A DNA stretch of 42,156 bases, taken from NCBI GenBank assembly GCA_027621155.1, contig JAQCCA010000002.1, forward strand, positions 1 through 42,156, written 5' to 3'. The position numbers were made by a program, and so were the translations under genes. The notes beneath the pieces were generated by a model that worked only from the letters and a program-made list of their open reading frames with translations, made no database searches and was not told the origin of the DNA. This document shows positions 27,626-36,941 of the stretch, in pieces. The stretch is from Pseudomonadota bacterium (GTDB taxonomy: Bacteria; Pseudomonadota; Gammaproteobacteria; Francisellales; Francisellaceae). Within the stretch, counting starts at the first letter, position 1, and each line of letters opens with the position of its first letter.

Positions 27626-30349
27626 TTAGGCTTTAGTGATATAGCCTTGAGAGTTAACATCAACCGCAGGAGAGTATTCCATGTGCGCCGGTTTGCGCGC
27701 TGATTTGCGAGGGCGCGGTTTTCTCTCTTGTTTGTTGTTATCGTCATGATCACTTGCTTCAACTGTTTCAAGTTCGCGATCATCAGTAGTGCTATTATCA
27801 CTTTGTAGTGTGGTTTCACCAATGATAATTCCAGTCTCTTCAGCTTCTACTGTTGATTCCTGCGCTTCTTTAGCCTGTTTGGCAAGCTCTTTTTGCTTAA
27901 GCTTTTCTTCTTTGGCAATTTGAGCAGTCAGTGCTTGCGTATCCACCACTTCAAAGTTTAAGTATTTAACTTTGCGGGTTTGTGAAGCATGCGTTTCAAC
28001 CTGAACAGCTTGATCACTGGTCAGTGTCGTAACTTCGGCTAAAACTTCTTTAACCATCACTGAAATCTTCTCTTCAGGTGTCGTTGAAATCGTTTTCATA
28101 ATCGCTTTTTCTTTTGCTGCTTTTTGTGCTTCAGGTGAATCCTTCTTCAGTGCAGCAATATCGACCATCTCTTCACTTTGGTGAACTTGTAGGCGTTGAT
28201 TATTGCGGTTATTACCACGGTTTCCCTTGTTACCTCTGTCACGATCGTTTCTATCATTTCTATCGTTTCGATCATTACGATTGTTGCGGTCATTACGATC
28301 ATTCTTATTGCCGCGATCATTGCGATTGTCATTGCTATCGCGTGCGTCAGTAGATTTGTTGTGATGATCGTTACGCTCATCACTTTGTTGCTGATGACGT
28401 GGCTTATTCTCGTGCTGATTTCTATTATTGTTACGATTATCGCGACGATTGTTATCACGGTCATTATTGCGTCCATCACGAGATTGAGACTTATCGCGTT
28501 GATTATTACGCTCACTAGTTTTGTTATCAGCTCTATCTTGCTGACCTTTTTCAGGTTGCGTAGATTTCTGGGATTGTTTTTGATCACGTGCATCACGCTC
28601 AGTGCTGGCTTCTTTATCGCTGAAGAAAAAAGCGCTTAATTTTGCCCAGAAACCCTTGGTTTCAGTCTTGTTATGCTTGGTTTCTTTGCTCAATTCTTTG
28701 TTAACTTGTGGCTTATCTTCAGTTTTTTTGCTGTCACTATTGTTAGATGTGTTAGAAGGCTGATTATAATCAGCAGATTTTAACGCAGGCTGCTTTGATT
28801 TATCTTGTTTTGGTGCTTTATAAAGCTCAACATCTTTTTTATCTTCAATCAAATCATAGCTTGGGCGACTTGCCGTATAAGCATCACCCCAAATGCGTTG
28901 CACGCTGTAATGTGGCGACTGCAAATTAGCGTTAGGGATTAAGGTAACCTTCGTGCTTGTACCTTCTTCAATCTGAGATAACTCATCGCGCTTCTCATTT
29001 AAAAGGAATGTCGCAACATCAATGGGTAATTGTACGCGTAACTCATTGGTTTTTTCACGTACTGCCTCAGCATGGACATTGCGTAAAATAGACAAAGCAA
29101 GTGATGGGATTGAGCGAATAAAGCCGTGTCCTGCGCAGCGTGGGCATGAGTGCATTACTGATTCACCAAGAGATGCTTGTAACCTCTGACGTGAGATTTC
29201 CACTAAGCCAAACTTAGAAATGCGCGTCATTTGAATGCGTGCGCGATCATGGAATAAAGCGTCAACCAATTTTTGCTCAACGGCTTTTTGATTCGGGAAG
29301 AATGCCATATCAATAAAGTCAACAACGATTAAACCACCAAGATCACGTAAACGTAATTGTCGAGCGATTTCCTCAGCAGCTTCCAAATTCGTTGCAAAAG
29401 CGGTCTCTTCGATATTGTCACCTTTGGTTGAGCGTGCTGAGTTAATATCGATTGCAGTTAATGCTTCTGTGGTATCAATCACAATTGAACCACCCGATGG
29501 CAATTGCACTTCACGTTTAAACGCGCTTTCAATTTGCTTTTCAATTTGGAAAGCGTTAAATAATGGCAGATCTTTTTTATAAAGTTGTAAACGCTCAACA
29601 AAGCCAGGACGTAGCATGCTTAATTGGCGCTTAAGATCTTCGTAAGATTCCTCATCATCGATAATGATTTCTTTGATATCTTCTTTTAAGTGATCACGAA
29701 TGGCACGTATAGTAATGTCACTTTCTTTGTGAATCAAAAAAGGCGCTTTGCGCTGATATGAAACACGCTTAATCGCATCCCAAAGTGTTGTCAAAGTGTC
29801 AAGATCCGCTTGAATTTCATCAGCTGAGCGATCAACACCTGCGGTGCGGATAATAACGCCCATATTGGTAGGGATGGTTAACGAATCAAAAAGAGCTTTA
29901 AGTTTTTGACGCTCATCACCTTCGATGCGGCGAGATATTCCACCGGCACTTGGATTATTTGGCATCAATACCATGTAGCAGCCAGCAAGTGTGATGAATG
30001 TTGTTAAAGCCGCACCTTTTGAGCCACGCTCTTCTTTAGCGATTTGCACAATCAACTCTTGACCGACATCAAGCAACTCGTTTAAAGATGTGTCTTGGTC
30101 TTTAGCAGTTTTCTTGAAGTATTCGGGGGAATTCTATGCAAATGGTAAAAAGCCATTCTTATCTTCACCATAATTAACGAAAACAGCATTTAAGCTTGGC
30201 TCAATGCGTGAAATTTTTGCTTTGTAGATATTGGCTTTTTTCTGCTCCCTGTCAATACTCTCGATGTCTAAATCCATCAATTGCACGTTGTCGACGATTG
30301 CAATACGCGTTTCTTCTGCTTGACGCGCATTGATTAACATTTTTTTCAT
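27626..30349 (-). pseudogene. rne: Ribonuclease E, interrupted by an in-frame amber codon at codon 72
   Basis: RNase E is the degradosome endonuclease for mRNA decay and rRNA/tRNA processing. The N-terminal S1 part [20 protein letters not shown] runs to NGFLPFA, then TAG (30136-30134). The same frame then continues NSPEYFKKTAKDQ and into GQELIVQIAKEERGSKGAA and the catalytic domain (LTAIDINSA, LIVVDFIDM, Zn-link CPRC). Length and frame match E. coli RNase E across the stop (FLP-x6-EYF spacing kept), so this is a base substitution, not an indel. The second half has no good ATG start and begins at TTG in the ORF list. The whole would be 907 aa with an Arg/Asn/Asp-rich tail. Possible explanations are a real nonsense mutation, suppression, or a base/assembly error (an EcoRI site GAATTC abuts the stop). 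Confidence 0.85.
28196..28345 (-). repeat. Low-complexity Asn-Asp-Arg repeat region of rne tail
   Basis: Short imperfect tandem units (CGNTCATT/CGATCGTT-like in plus orientation) encode runs of NDR, NNR and NRN triplets in the disordered tail of RNase E. The composition is so skewed that all frames stay open, which produces the false 147- to 149-aa ORFs listed on both strands here. Such basic tails bind RNA and partner proteins in RNase E. Confidence 0.8.
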
Positions 30350-30950
30350 GTGTTGTTATCCTTTTAAATTCAGGTTGTTTAAAAGGTACAAAGGATGAAG
30401 CTAAGTGTGTAGATGATGTGTTTGCATGAAATAAAGCGCGTGCCTGGCTAGTTAAAGCCCAATAAAAGCACGCTGTTATTGTTATTATTGTTATAAAAAC
30501 AATCATCTTTTTTTGTGATTCCTATAGTTTTCTCATCTTGCGTTTGCGCCTATATGACCAAAAACGCAAATATTCTGCTATGGTCACTTATGCTCTTTGT
30601 CATAAGTGTTTACACAAATTAAGGACACTTAAACCTTGTCCTAATACCTTTGTGTGATTTAACGTTTAATGTGTGCAACCCTTGTAAGCAGACGCTCCAA
30701 GATCGCTTGCAGTTACCTTAGGTAACTGCAGTTATTAATCATCTAAATCTGTTTTGCATATTTTATGCTTTCTCTTAAAAACACATAACAAAGACCCAAA
30801 GGTCAATACACTATGTGTGGCCGGATTCAAAGCGTCATGTAGATGAATGAGTCATTGGCTAATTGCGCTAACGCAATTGACTTCTCCCAGTCGATGTACA
30901 ATCGTCAAAATCCATATCAAATTGTCGTTTGTTATTGCGCTATAAAACTA
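30350..30950 (-). promoter_or_regulatory. rne leader: Probable long structured leader of rne (gap 30350-31087 without genes)
   Basis: A 738-bp gene-free gap separates divergent rne and clcA. It contains several strong inverted repeats: CACTTATG/CATAAGTG (30585-30608), GCAGTTACCT/AGGTAACTGC with one base between (30709-30729), GACC/GGTC (near 30800) and AATTGCG/CGCAATT (30861-30878) extended by AGTC/GACT. E. coli rne has a structured leader of more than 300 nt through which RNase E limits its own mRNA, and this layout is compatible with that. I saw no coding sequence or recognisable RNA family, and no transcription start can be fixed. The remainder up to 31087 should hold the clcA promoter. 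Confidence 0.45.
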
Positions 30951-31087
30951 TCGAGCAAAAACAGCGGTATTTTAGCAAAAGGTCACTGTGAATGAAAGTT
31001 AAATTGTCGAATGCTTGTAATAATCTTAAAGAGTTTCTATGCTAACGCTATAGGATATAGAAAAATTAAATCATTTTAAGGACGAGG

Positions 31088-32443
31088 ATGAATAAAGTTC
31101 ATTACCCAAAGGATGTATTGCGATCAACCGTCTATGGCGGTATTGTCGGTGTGTTAGTGGGAAGTATTGGTGCACTTTTTCAGTTATGTATCCATTGGAT
31201 ATTGGCAGGGCAGCAAGCAGCTTTTACTGCGCTACAAGATAATCTATTCTTGCTGTGCCTATTTAGCATGTGCTTTTCCAGTATGTTTTTGATTTTATCA
31301 CTAGTTATTGTCCGACACATGGTGCCTGAGGCTTCAGGTAGTGGTGTCCAAGAAATTGAAGGGGCACTTGAAGGTGTGCGCGAGCTTCGATGGTGGCGTG
31401 TGTTACCTGCGAAGTTTATCGGTGGGGTGATGTCTTTATCTAGTGGTCTTGTTTTAGGAAGAGAGGGTCCCACCATTCAAATGGGTGGTGCGATTGGTCA
31501 GTTGGTTAAAAGTATCTTTCGATTGAATAATGATTATGCGCATGTGCTTATTGCCGCAGGTGCAGGCGCCGGTCTTGCAACAGCATTTAATGCGCCTTTA
31601 GCGGGGATCTTGTTTGTGATTGAAGAAATGCGTCGGCAATTCAAATACAGCTTTCAATCGTTGCAAACGGTGATTGTTGCTTGTGTTGTTGCAGATATTT
31701 TGCTCGAAGCATTACTGCAAACAGGAGGGTATAATATTCGCCAAATGATGGATATCGATATGACAGCATATAATGCGCCACCTTTGTCAAGTTTATGGCT
31801 TTTTGTCGTTTTTGGTGCGATTTTTGGCGCATTGGGTGTGTTGTTTAATAAATATCTGGTGCATTCATTGAACTTTTTTGCTAGGCGCTCAGGCTTTGAT
31901 TTTTGGAAGTGGATCATTCTCATTGGTGCGGCAACGGGTTTGCTTATTGTCTTTTTGCCGCATGTGGTTGGCGGTGGCTATATAGTGATGCCCGATGCAT
32001 TGCACGGTGAGATTGCTTTGTCCGCCTTAATTGCTTTATTTATTTTGCGCTTTGCCACAACCTTGGTTAGCTATGGCACGGGCGTTCCTGGTGGGATATT
32101 TGCCCCAATGCTAGCATTGGGGACGATTTTTGGTATGTTTTTCGGCATTGTCGCGCATGCGCTTTTTCCAGATCTTATAACCAATCCACAAGTTTTTGCT
32201 GTCGCTGGCATGAGTGCACTTTTTACTGCGACGGTTAGCGCGCCATTGACAGGAATTGTACTTGTTGTTGAGATGACGATGAATTATGCGTTGATCTTGC
32301 CATTGATTGTTACATGTTTTAGTGCAACGATTGCTGCTATTTTTATGGGAGGAAGCCCAATTTATGGCACGCTGTTGAGTCGAACGTTGGTGCTTGCAAA
32401 GCGTAAAAAACTTTATCTGTCATTTAAAAAAAGGAAAGATTGA
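31088..32443 (+). CDS. clcA: CLC-type H+/Cl- exchange transporter
   Basis: A 451-aa inner-membrane antiporter exchanging two chloride ions for one proton; in enteric bacteria ClcA helps in acid resistance. CLC signatures are GSGVQEIEGALEG (about 84-96), GREGPTIQMGG with the gating glutamate at about 126, the internal proton glutamate in VIEEMRRQF, TGVPGGIFAPML, and a tyrosine in PIYGTLLSRT near the end. The first filter reads GSGVQ where E. coli ClcA has GSGIP. ATG follows AAGGACGAGG. Its large upstream gap is shared with rne. Confidence 0.93.
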   Translation: MNKVHYPKDVLRSTVYGGIVGVLVGSIGALFQLCIHWILAGQQAAFTALQDNLFLLCLFSMCFSSMFLILSLVIVRHMVPEASGSGVQEIEGALEGVRELRWWRVLPAKFIGGVMSLSSGLVLGREGPTIQMGGAIGQLVKSIFRLNNDYAHVLIAAGAGAGLATAFNAPLAGILFVIEEMRRQFKYSFQSLQTVIVACVVADILLEALLQTGGYNIRQMMDIDMTAYNAPPLSSLWLFVVFGAIFGALGVLFNKYLVHSLNFFARRSGFDFWKWIILIGAATGLLIVFLPHVVGGGYIVMPDALHGEIALSALIALFILRFATTLVSYGTGVPGGIFAPMLALGTIFGMFFGIVAHALFPDLITNPQVFAVAGMSALFTATVSAPLTGIVLVVEMTMNYALILPLIVTCFSATIAAIFMGGSPIYGTLLSRTLVLAKRKKLYLSFKKRKD

Positions 32444-32460
32444 AAAACATCCTATTTATG

Positions 32461-32520
32461 AACCGTCTCCTGAGCGAAGTCGAAGGGGGGATGGCTTCGA
32501 CTAACGCTCAGCCAACGTTT
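32461..32520. repeat. Palindromic intergenic repeat
   Basis: A two-part stem: CTGAGCG/CGCTCAG (7 bp) and, inside it, AGTCGAAG/CTTCGACT (8 bp), around a G-rich loop. It lies 18 bp after clcA and could end that transcript, but no T-run follows. It is unrelated in sequence to the 114-bp element. Confidence 0.75.
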
Positions 32521-32601
32521 TAAATTTGAAGTTGCCGAGAATGGAAAGTTTGCTATAGCTGCGTGCGTCTATAGGTTTAGAACAAACAAAGAAGTTTGTA
32601 G

Positions 32602-32620
32602 GGGCGTATTGCATACGCCC
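32602..32620. repeat. Short perfect palindrome GGGCGTAT-TGC-ATACGCCC
   Basis: An 8-bp perfect stem with a 3-nt loop, preceded by GTTTGTAGGG, in the clcA-lapA gap. It looks like another dispersed intergenic palindrome type; only one copy is seen here. Confidence 0.65.
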
Positions 32621-32673
32621 ATAAAGATATACTATCATGCACGGCATGAATTAATGCATATGCTATAGGAGAT

Positions 32674-32901
32674 ATGATGCGTTTATTGGGATACATAATC
32701 TTAGTGATTATATTTGTTTTAGTTGCGGCATTGGCAGTATTGAATGCACAGGAAGTGACCTTTAATTATTTGATTGGTACGTTTCATTTGCCGTTGATAT
32801 TGCTACTGTTGGTGGTTTTTGTCTTGGGACTTGTTATCGGTATGGTTTTGATGTTACTGTCACGCAAAAGAAAACTGAGTGATAAGGCAATCAAGGAATG
32901 A
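32674..32901 (+). CDS. LapA/DUF1049 domain membrane protein
   Basis: A 75-aa protein with two hydrophobic helices separated by the short hydrophilic turn [15 protein letters not shown], ending in a basic stretch ([13 protein letters not shown]), the pattern of the LapA (DUF1049) family. In E. coli LapA acts with LapB in control of LpxC and lipopolysaccharide synthesis; that function is not shown here. ATG follows ATAGGAGATATG. Its stop overlaps the tsaD start (ATGA), an unusual pairing suggesting translational coupling. Confidence 0.8.
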   Translation: MMRLLGYIILVIIFVLVAALAVLNAQEVTFNYLIGTFHLPLILLLLVVFVLGLVIGMVLMLLSRKRKLSDKAIKE

Positions 32902-33911
32902 TCGTTCTTGGCATTGAAACATCATGTGATGAAACGGGCATTGCCATTTATGATGGCTCGAAACACAAACTTCTTGCCAATGCATTGTTCAGCCAGATTG
33001 ATTTGCATGCACAATATGGTGGTGTAGTGCCTGAGCTTGCTTCGCGTGATCATATAGCCAAACTTATTCCACTGACTAAAGAAGCATTAGCGCACGCAGG
33101 CTTGACACTCGAGGATATTGATGCCATTGCTTATACGGCAATGCCAGGGCTAGTTGGTGCGCTAATGGTTGGCGCAACTTTTGCCAAAACATTAAGCTAT
33201 ATGCTAGATATTCCTGCAATTGCGATTCATCACTTGGAGGGACATTTATTAGCACCATTATTAAGTGAAGAGGCTAAGCCTGAGTATCCCTATGTGGCAT
33301 TATTGGTTTCAGGTGGGCATACCCAATTAATAGCGGTTAAAAGTTTTGGTCAGTATGAGCTGTTGGGTGAGTCAATTGATGATGCGGCAGGGGAAGCTTT
33401 TGATAAAACAGCCAAGTTACTAGGTCTTCCTTATCCAGGCGGTCCTCATTTGGCAAAGCTTGCTGAAAAAGGTCGCGCAAATATGTTTACTTTCCCGCGT
33501 CCCATGTGTGATCGCCCTGGATTTGACTTTAGTTTTAGTGGGCTAAAAACAGCAGTGCTCAATACTTGGCACGCGCAAGCTGATCAAAGTGAGCAAACTA
33601 AAGCTGACATCGCGTATGCGTTTCAAGACGCATTGATTGATACGATTGTGATTAAATGCAAGCGCGTATTAAAACATACCGCTATGAAGAATTTAGTCGT
33701 TTCGGGTGGCGTTAGCGCTAACAAAGGATTGCGATTAGCGCTTAGTGAATTGGCACTCAAAAATCGTTGGCAAGTTTATTATCCGCCTTTGGCGTATTGC
33801 ACAGACAATGGTGCAATGATTGCCATTGCTGGCGCTTATCGCTTGGCAAATGGTTTTGTTGATCAGGATATGGTGATTAATGTTAAGCCAAGAGCACCTT
33901 TGAATGTGTGA
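32898..33911 (+). CDS. tsaD: tRNA threonylcarbamoyladenosine transferase TsaD
   Basis: Catalyses the last step of t6A37 formation on ANN-decoding tRNAs with TsaB/TsaE. It starts at the family's usual [13 protein letters not shown], followed by [21 protein letters not shown], the metal-binding HHLEGH block, ASKH-fold segments [10 protein letters not shown] and [17 protein letters not shown], and the [15 protein letters not shown] and CTDNGAMIA blocks. The 337-aa length is standard. Coupled to lapA by a 4-bp ATGA overlap. Confidence 0.96.
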   Translation: MIVLGIETSCDETGIAIYDGSKHKLLANALFSQIDLHAQYGGVVPELASRDHIAKLIPLTKEALAHAGLTLEDIDAIAYTAMPGLVGALMVGATFAKTLSYMLDIPAIAIHHLEGHLLAPLLSEEAKPEYPYVALLVSGGHTQLIAVKSFGQYELLGESIDDAAGEAFDKTAKLLGLPYPGGPHLAKLAEKGRANMFTFPRPMCDRPGFDFSFSGLKTAVLNTWHAQADQSEQTKADIAYAFQDALIDTIVIKCKRVLKHTAMKNLVVSGGVSANKGLRLALSELALKNRWQVYYPPLAYCTDNGAMIAIAGAYRLANGFVDQDMVINVKPRAPLNV

Positions 33912-33956
33912 ATGTGCTTTAGTGTTTGAGTTGAAAACTAAGTTAAGTTTTAATTA

Positions 33957-34012
33957 ACCCCTCACCCGCGCAGCATAAGCTCACGACCTCTCCCTCAAGG
34001 GGCGAGGTGAGA
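33957..34012. repeat. Imperfect palindromic repeat between convergent tsaD and thioesterase genes
   Basis: Outer CTCACC/GGTGAG and inner CTCTCCC-TCAA-GGGGCGAG inverted segments. It occupies the convergent gap in the same way as the 1030-1095 repeat, so it may be a bidirectional transcript end. Sequences of the CCCTCACCC...CTCTCCC type are, from memory, common dispersed repeats in bacteria. Confidence 0.7.
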
Positions 34013-34039
34013 TAAGTGGAAAAACTTATTTTTCCACTA

Positions 34040-34429
34040 TCATTGAGCCAATGCCTCTTTGACTTCATCTGGCACAAAAGGGCGTCCTCCAGCTGCTGGA
34101 ATGCATGTGGCAATAAAGTTGGCTTCAGCACAGAGCTTGCCATTGCAAAGCATTTTCTGATAAAAACCAAATTTGATATTGCTGATGGGCGTAAGCTCAC
34201 AGGTGACTTCAACTTGATCACCCTTCTTAAGTGAGCTTTTAAACTTGAGCTCATAAGATGCTAATACATAAAGTTTGCCCTCGTCAGCAGCTTTGACGAT
34301 ATCTATGTCAAAAACGTCACGCATAAAATCATGGCGTACTTTTTCCATGTAATACGGGTAATATAATCCATCAAGAATCCCTTGAAAATCAATATGTTCA
34401 TCCTTAATGTTGAGTGTTTGGCTATACAT
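34040..34429 (-). CDS. 4-hydroxybenzoyl-CoA thioesterase family (YbgC-like) acyl-CoA thioesterase
   Basis: A 129-aa hot-dog-fold protein. The segment DEHIDFQGILDGLYYPYYMEKVRHDFM follows the usual layout of the 4HBT helix, though the expected catalytic aspartate in a DxxG-like position reads as HIDFQGILD, so the exact active site is uncertain. The later strands FKSSLKKGDQVEVTCEL and KLCAEANFIATCIP fit the family. ATG is preceded by AGGAGAAAAAA. It is monocistronic and convergent with tsaD. Confidence 0.78.
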   Translation of the reverse strand: MYSQTLNIKDEHIDFQGILDGLYYPYYMEKVRHDFMRDVFDIDIVKAADEGKLYVLASYELKFKSSLKKGDQVEVTCELTPISNIKFGFYQKMLCNGKLCAEANFIATCIPAAGGRPFVPDEVKEALAQ

Positions 34430-34581
34430 TTTTTTCTCCTGTTTTCTTAAGTTAGCGCTGTATTAAAGCATGTTGTGTTTATTTGCGTCTATAGAAAATT
34501 CTGAAACTATAATAGAAAACTAGTTGTCAGTTTGAATGGTGATGATAAGATGAAGCTTCGCTAATTTGTTGATTCAAAAAT

Positions 34582-35802
34582 ATGTTGGAAAATCATACAC
34601 CGCACACGGTTTCAAGGATGAAAAAACTTGGGGGTATTTTGTTAATTGCCGGCACATCGATTGGCTCGGGAATGCTAGGTATTCCGTACGCTGTTGCTGC
34701 AGTTGGCTTTAAAAGCGCGTTGATTCTGTTGTTTATCAACTGGGTCATTATGTTGGCAACTGCCTTGTTGATCGTTGAAGTCAATGTGCGTCAGCCCTTA
34801 ACGGCAGATCTAAATACCATGGCATTTGCTACTTTGGGACGCTTTGGGCAAGTTGTCAATTGGTTGGCTTATCTATTACTACTATATGCGTTAACAACAG
34901 CATATATTGCGATGGGTGGCGGGTTGCTTGATCAATATGTGCTAGGTGTGAGTAACTCGGGCGGTTATGGGGCGCTGTTATTTACCGTGATATTGGGTGC
35001 GGTTATTTATTTTGGCACCTCAGCAGTTGATCAGCTAAATAAACTATTTTTCACTCTTAAAGCACTTTGTTTTATTGGGATTATTGTGGTGATCGTGCCA
35101 TATGTGCAAACCAGTTTGTTAAGCACACAAAGCATGGGTATTGGCTATGCGTGGTATGCTTTCCCTATCTTGATTACCTCTTTTGGGTTTCATATTGTGA
35201 TCCCAACGATTCGCAATTATTTTAAAAATGACCATGAGTTAAAGCGCATTGTTGTCATTGGTGCGAGTGTACCATTTGTCGTCTATGTGGTATGGGTTAT
35301 TGTTACTTTAGGTGTTGTCCCTGTATTGGGTGAGTATGGGTTTAAATATCTGATGACACATGGTGTTGATTTAGGTAAGGCGTATCATCATCTACTGAAT
35401 GTGCATGCAGCCAGTGGCTTTATTGTTGGATTTTCTAATATTGCAGTCACAACATCTTTTCTTGGTGTGACCTTAGCACTCTTTCACTTTAATCGAGATG
35501 CTTATCGCTTGAAGAAATCGACCAAAGCAAAGCTTTTAAACTTTGTGATCACTTATGTGCCACCATTGATATTTGCTGTTTTTTTCGTCAATGGCTTCTT
35601 GGCTGCATTAGGCTACGCCAGTATCTTTGTTTGTATTTTATTGATTATACTGCCGGCGTGCATGGCATGGTCATTAAGAAATAGTGAGGGGCGCAATACG
35701 CTACCCAGTAAAATATATTTATCATTATTGATCCTATTGGGTGCATTTATTATTGTGCTGCAAATATTAAGTAGTATCGGTCTTTTAGCAGTATTAGCAT
35801 GA
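34582..35802 (+). CDS. Aromatic amino acid permease (HAAAP family), paralogue 2
   Basis: 406 aa, about 11 hydrophobic helices, same family as the 24223-25437 gene. The N-terminal motif is GTSIGSGMLGIP, then GTSAVDQLNKLFF, FGFHIVIPTIRNYF and SFLGVTLALFHFNRDAYRL. Several blocks are shared with paralogue 1, but overall divergence is clear, so this is an old duplication or separate acquisitions rather than a recent copy. Substrate not assignable. An in-frame ATG at 34618 just before KKLGG is an alternative start. Confidence 0.87.
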   Translation: MLENHTPHTVSRMKKLGGILLIAGTSIGSGMLGIPYAVAAVGFKSALILLFINWVIMLATALLIVEVNVRQPLTADLNTMAFATLGRFGQVVNWLAYLLLLYALTTAYIAMGGGLLDQYVLGVSNSGGYGALLFTVILGAVIYFGTSAVDQLNKLFFTLKALCFIGIIVVIVPYVQTSLLSTQSMGIGYAWYAFPILITSFGFHIVIPTIRNYFKNDHELKRIVVIGASVPFVVYVVWVIVTLGVVPVLGEYGFKYLMTHGVDLGKAYHHLLNVHAASGFIVGFSNIAVTTSFLGVTLALFHFNRDAYRLKKSTKAKLLNFVITYVPPLIFAVFFVNGFLAALGYASIFVCILLIILPACMAWSLRNSEGRNTLPSKIYLSLLILLGAFIIVLQILSSIGLLAVLA

Positions 35803-36248
35803 TTTTTCTTGAGCTTAAGCATATTTTTAGTCATAATTCAGCCGTTTTCATTTACCTTTAAAATGATTTTCTGCTAAAACTAAATTGTACGTATTCGATG
35901 GGCGTACATTTTTCATTTGCTATTAGGTGACTCGTTTAGGAATTGTTTCTATACTGTGCGCGGTCATAGTTAGTGAGAATGTGTTGAAGCATTTTGGTGT
36001 AGATTTGGCGTATTGATTTTCAGACAATAGCTAGCTCTATTATCAAAAATGAGTACGTCAAAGATGCTCAAAAGGCAAAAACAAAAACCGCAAACTGTGA
36101 GCGCACGCAGTATATATTGGAATATCGAAACCTTTGGTGAAATTGAGTTAAGCTTAAAAGTAAATGCTAAGTAAGAAGAAATAGAAAAAGTTTAAAAAAT
36201 TAAAAAACAAAAAAACAAAAATATGAAATATCTTAATTAAGGGAATTC
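35803..36248. other. 446-bp gap without a confident gene
   Basis: AT-rich sequence between the permease and the KfrA-like gene. One short ORF (36049-36174, 41 aa, MSTSKMLKRQKQKPQTVSAR start, basic) is present but has no ribosome site and no recognised similarity, so I do not call it. The KfrA-like gene's promoter should be here; no clear -35/-10 pair stands out. An A-rich tract runs up to the gene's start. Confidence 0.5.
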
Positions 36249-36932
36249 ATGTCGGAAGAGAACCAGATAACTTATGATGAACTTGCTGCGGTTGCCGAAC
36301 GTCTAAGTCGTGAGGGGCGCGAAGTCACACTTGAATATGTGCGTCGCGAGTTAGGCAAGGGCACGCATGCACAGATCGCGGTCCTTCTTGGTAAGTGGCA
36401 AAAAGAAAATGCGCAATTAATGCATGAAAATAAAAATGCAAGACCTAAATTTTCACAATCAAGATCTGATGATGAGAGAAATACAGGCACTTCTTCGCTG
36501 CGTAGACCAGATATGAATGGCTTTAAATCAAAGAAGCCTATGCGTCAACAGCAATCCACTCATGGGCAAAGCGAATATAGGAAATCTTACTCAAGAACGC
36601 AGTTTATCGGTAATGGTAATTCCGATGAGTCTTATGAGGCGATCGCACCGCGCGAGTCATTGACTTCGGAGCGTTTGCAGGCGGAACCTGCGATTATCCA
36701 GAAGCTTTTTCAGGCGTTAGCGATTATTAGAAGTACGCGTTTGTTAGCACAAGAGCACTATCAAACAGCACAAAATGAATTGCTTAATACGCGCATGACC
36801 TGTGATCAAGAAGTGCGTGACTTTCAAAAAACGGCGAATGAGCAATTATTAGCATTGCAAACAGAGTTCAGTCGCTTGAAAACAACTTATGATCAAGAGA
36901 TTATTGCCATTCGTCGTCAGTTAAGTATATAA
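36249..36932 (+). CDS. KfrA N-terminal domain DNA-binding protein with coiled-coil tail
   Basis: A 227-aa protein. Residues about 7-50 (ITYDELAAVAERLSREGREV, then TLEYVRRELGKGTHAQIAVLLGKW) match the KfrA N-terminal helix-turn-helix domain, best known from plasmid partition/autoregulatory proteins. A basic, low-complexity middle (about 60-120) leads to a C-terminal alpha-helical stretch rich in Gln, Glu and Leu that looks like a coiled coil. Here it is next to rnpB and relA on what appears to be chromosome, with no partition or replication genes, so a plasmid role is not supported. ATG follows TTAAGGGAATTC. Confidence 0.78.
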   Translation: MSEENQITYDELAAVAERLSREGREVTLEYVRRELGKGTHAQIAVLLGKWQKENAQLMHENKNARPKFSQSRSDDERNTGTSSLRRPDMNGFKSKKPMRQQQSTHGQSEYRKSYSRTQFIGNGNSDESYEAIAPRESLTSERLQAEPAIIQKLFQALAIIRSTRLLAQEHYQTAQNELLNTRMTCDQEVRDFQKTANEQLLALQTEFSRLKTTYDQEIIAIRRQLSI

Positions 36933-36941
36933 TTCTGCCCG

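Noticed and set aside
28147-28639. Long ORFs on both strands (149 aa minus, 147 aa plus) inside the rne tail
   Set aside because: They are by-products of a low-complexity repeat that lacks stops in any frame; their products are monotonous Ile/Val/Thr strings.
36049-36174. 41-aa basic ORF in the gap before the KfrA-like gene
   Set aside because: No ribosome site, no recognisable similarity, in an AT-rich spacer.
36249-36932. Integrated plasmid suggested by a KfrA-domain gene
   Set aside because: No replication, partition or mobilisation genes and the neighbours are housekeeping genes.
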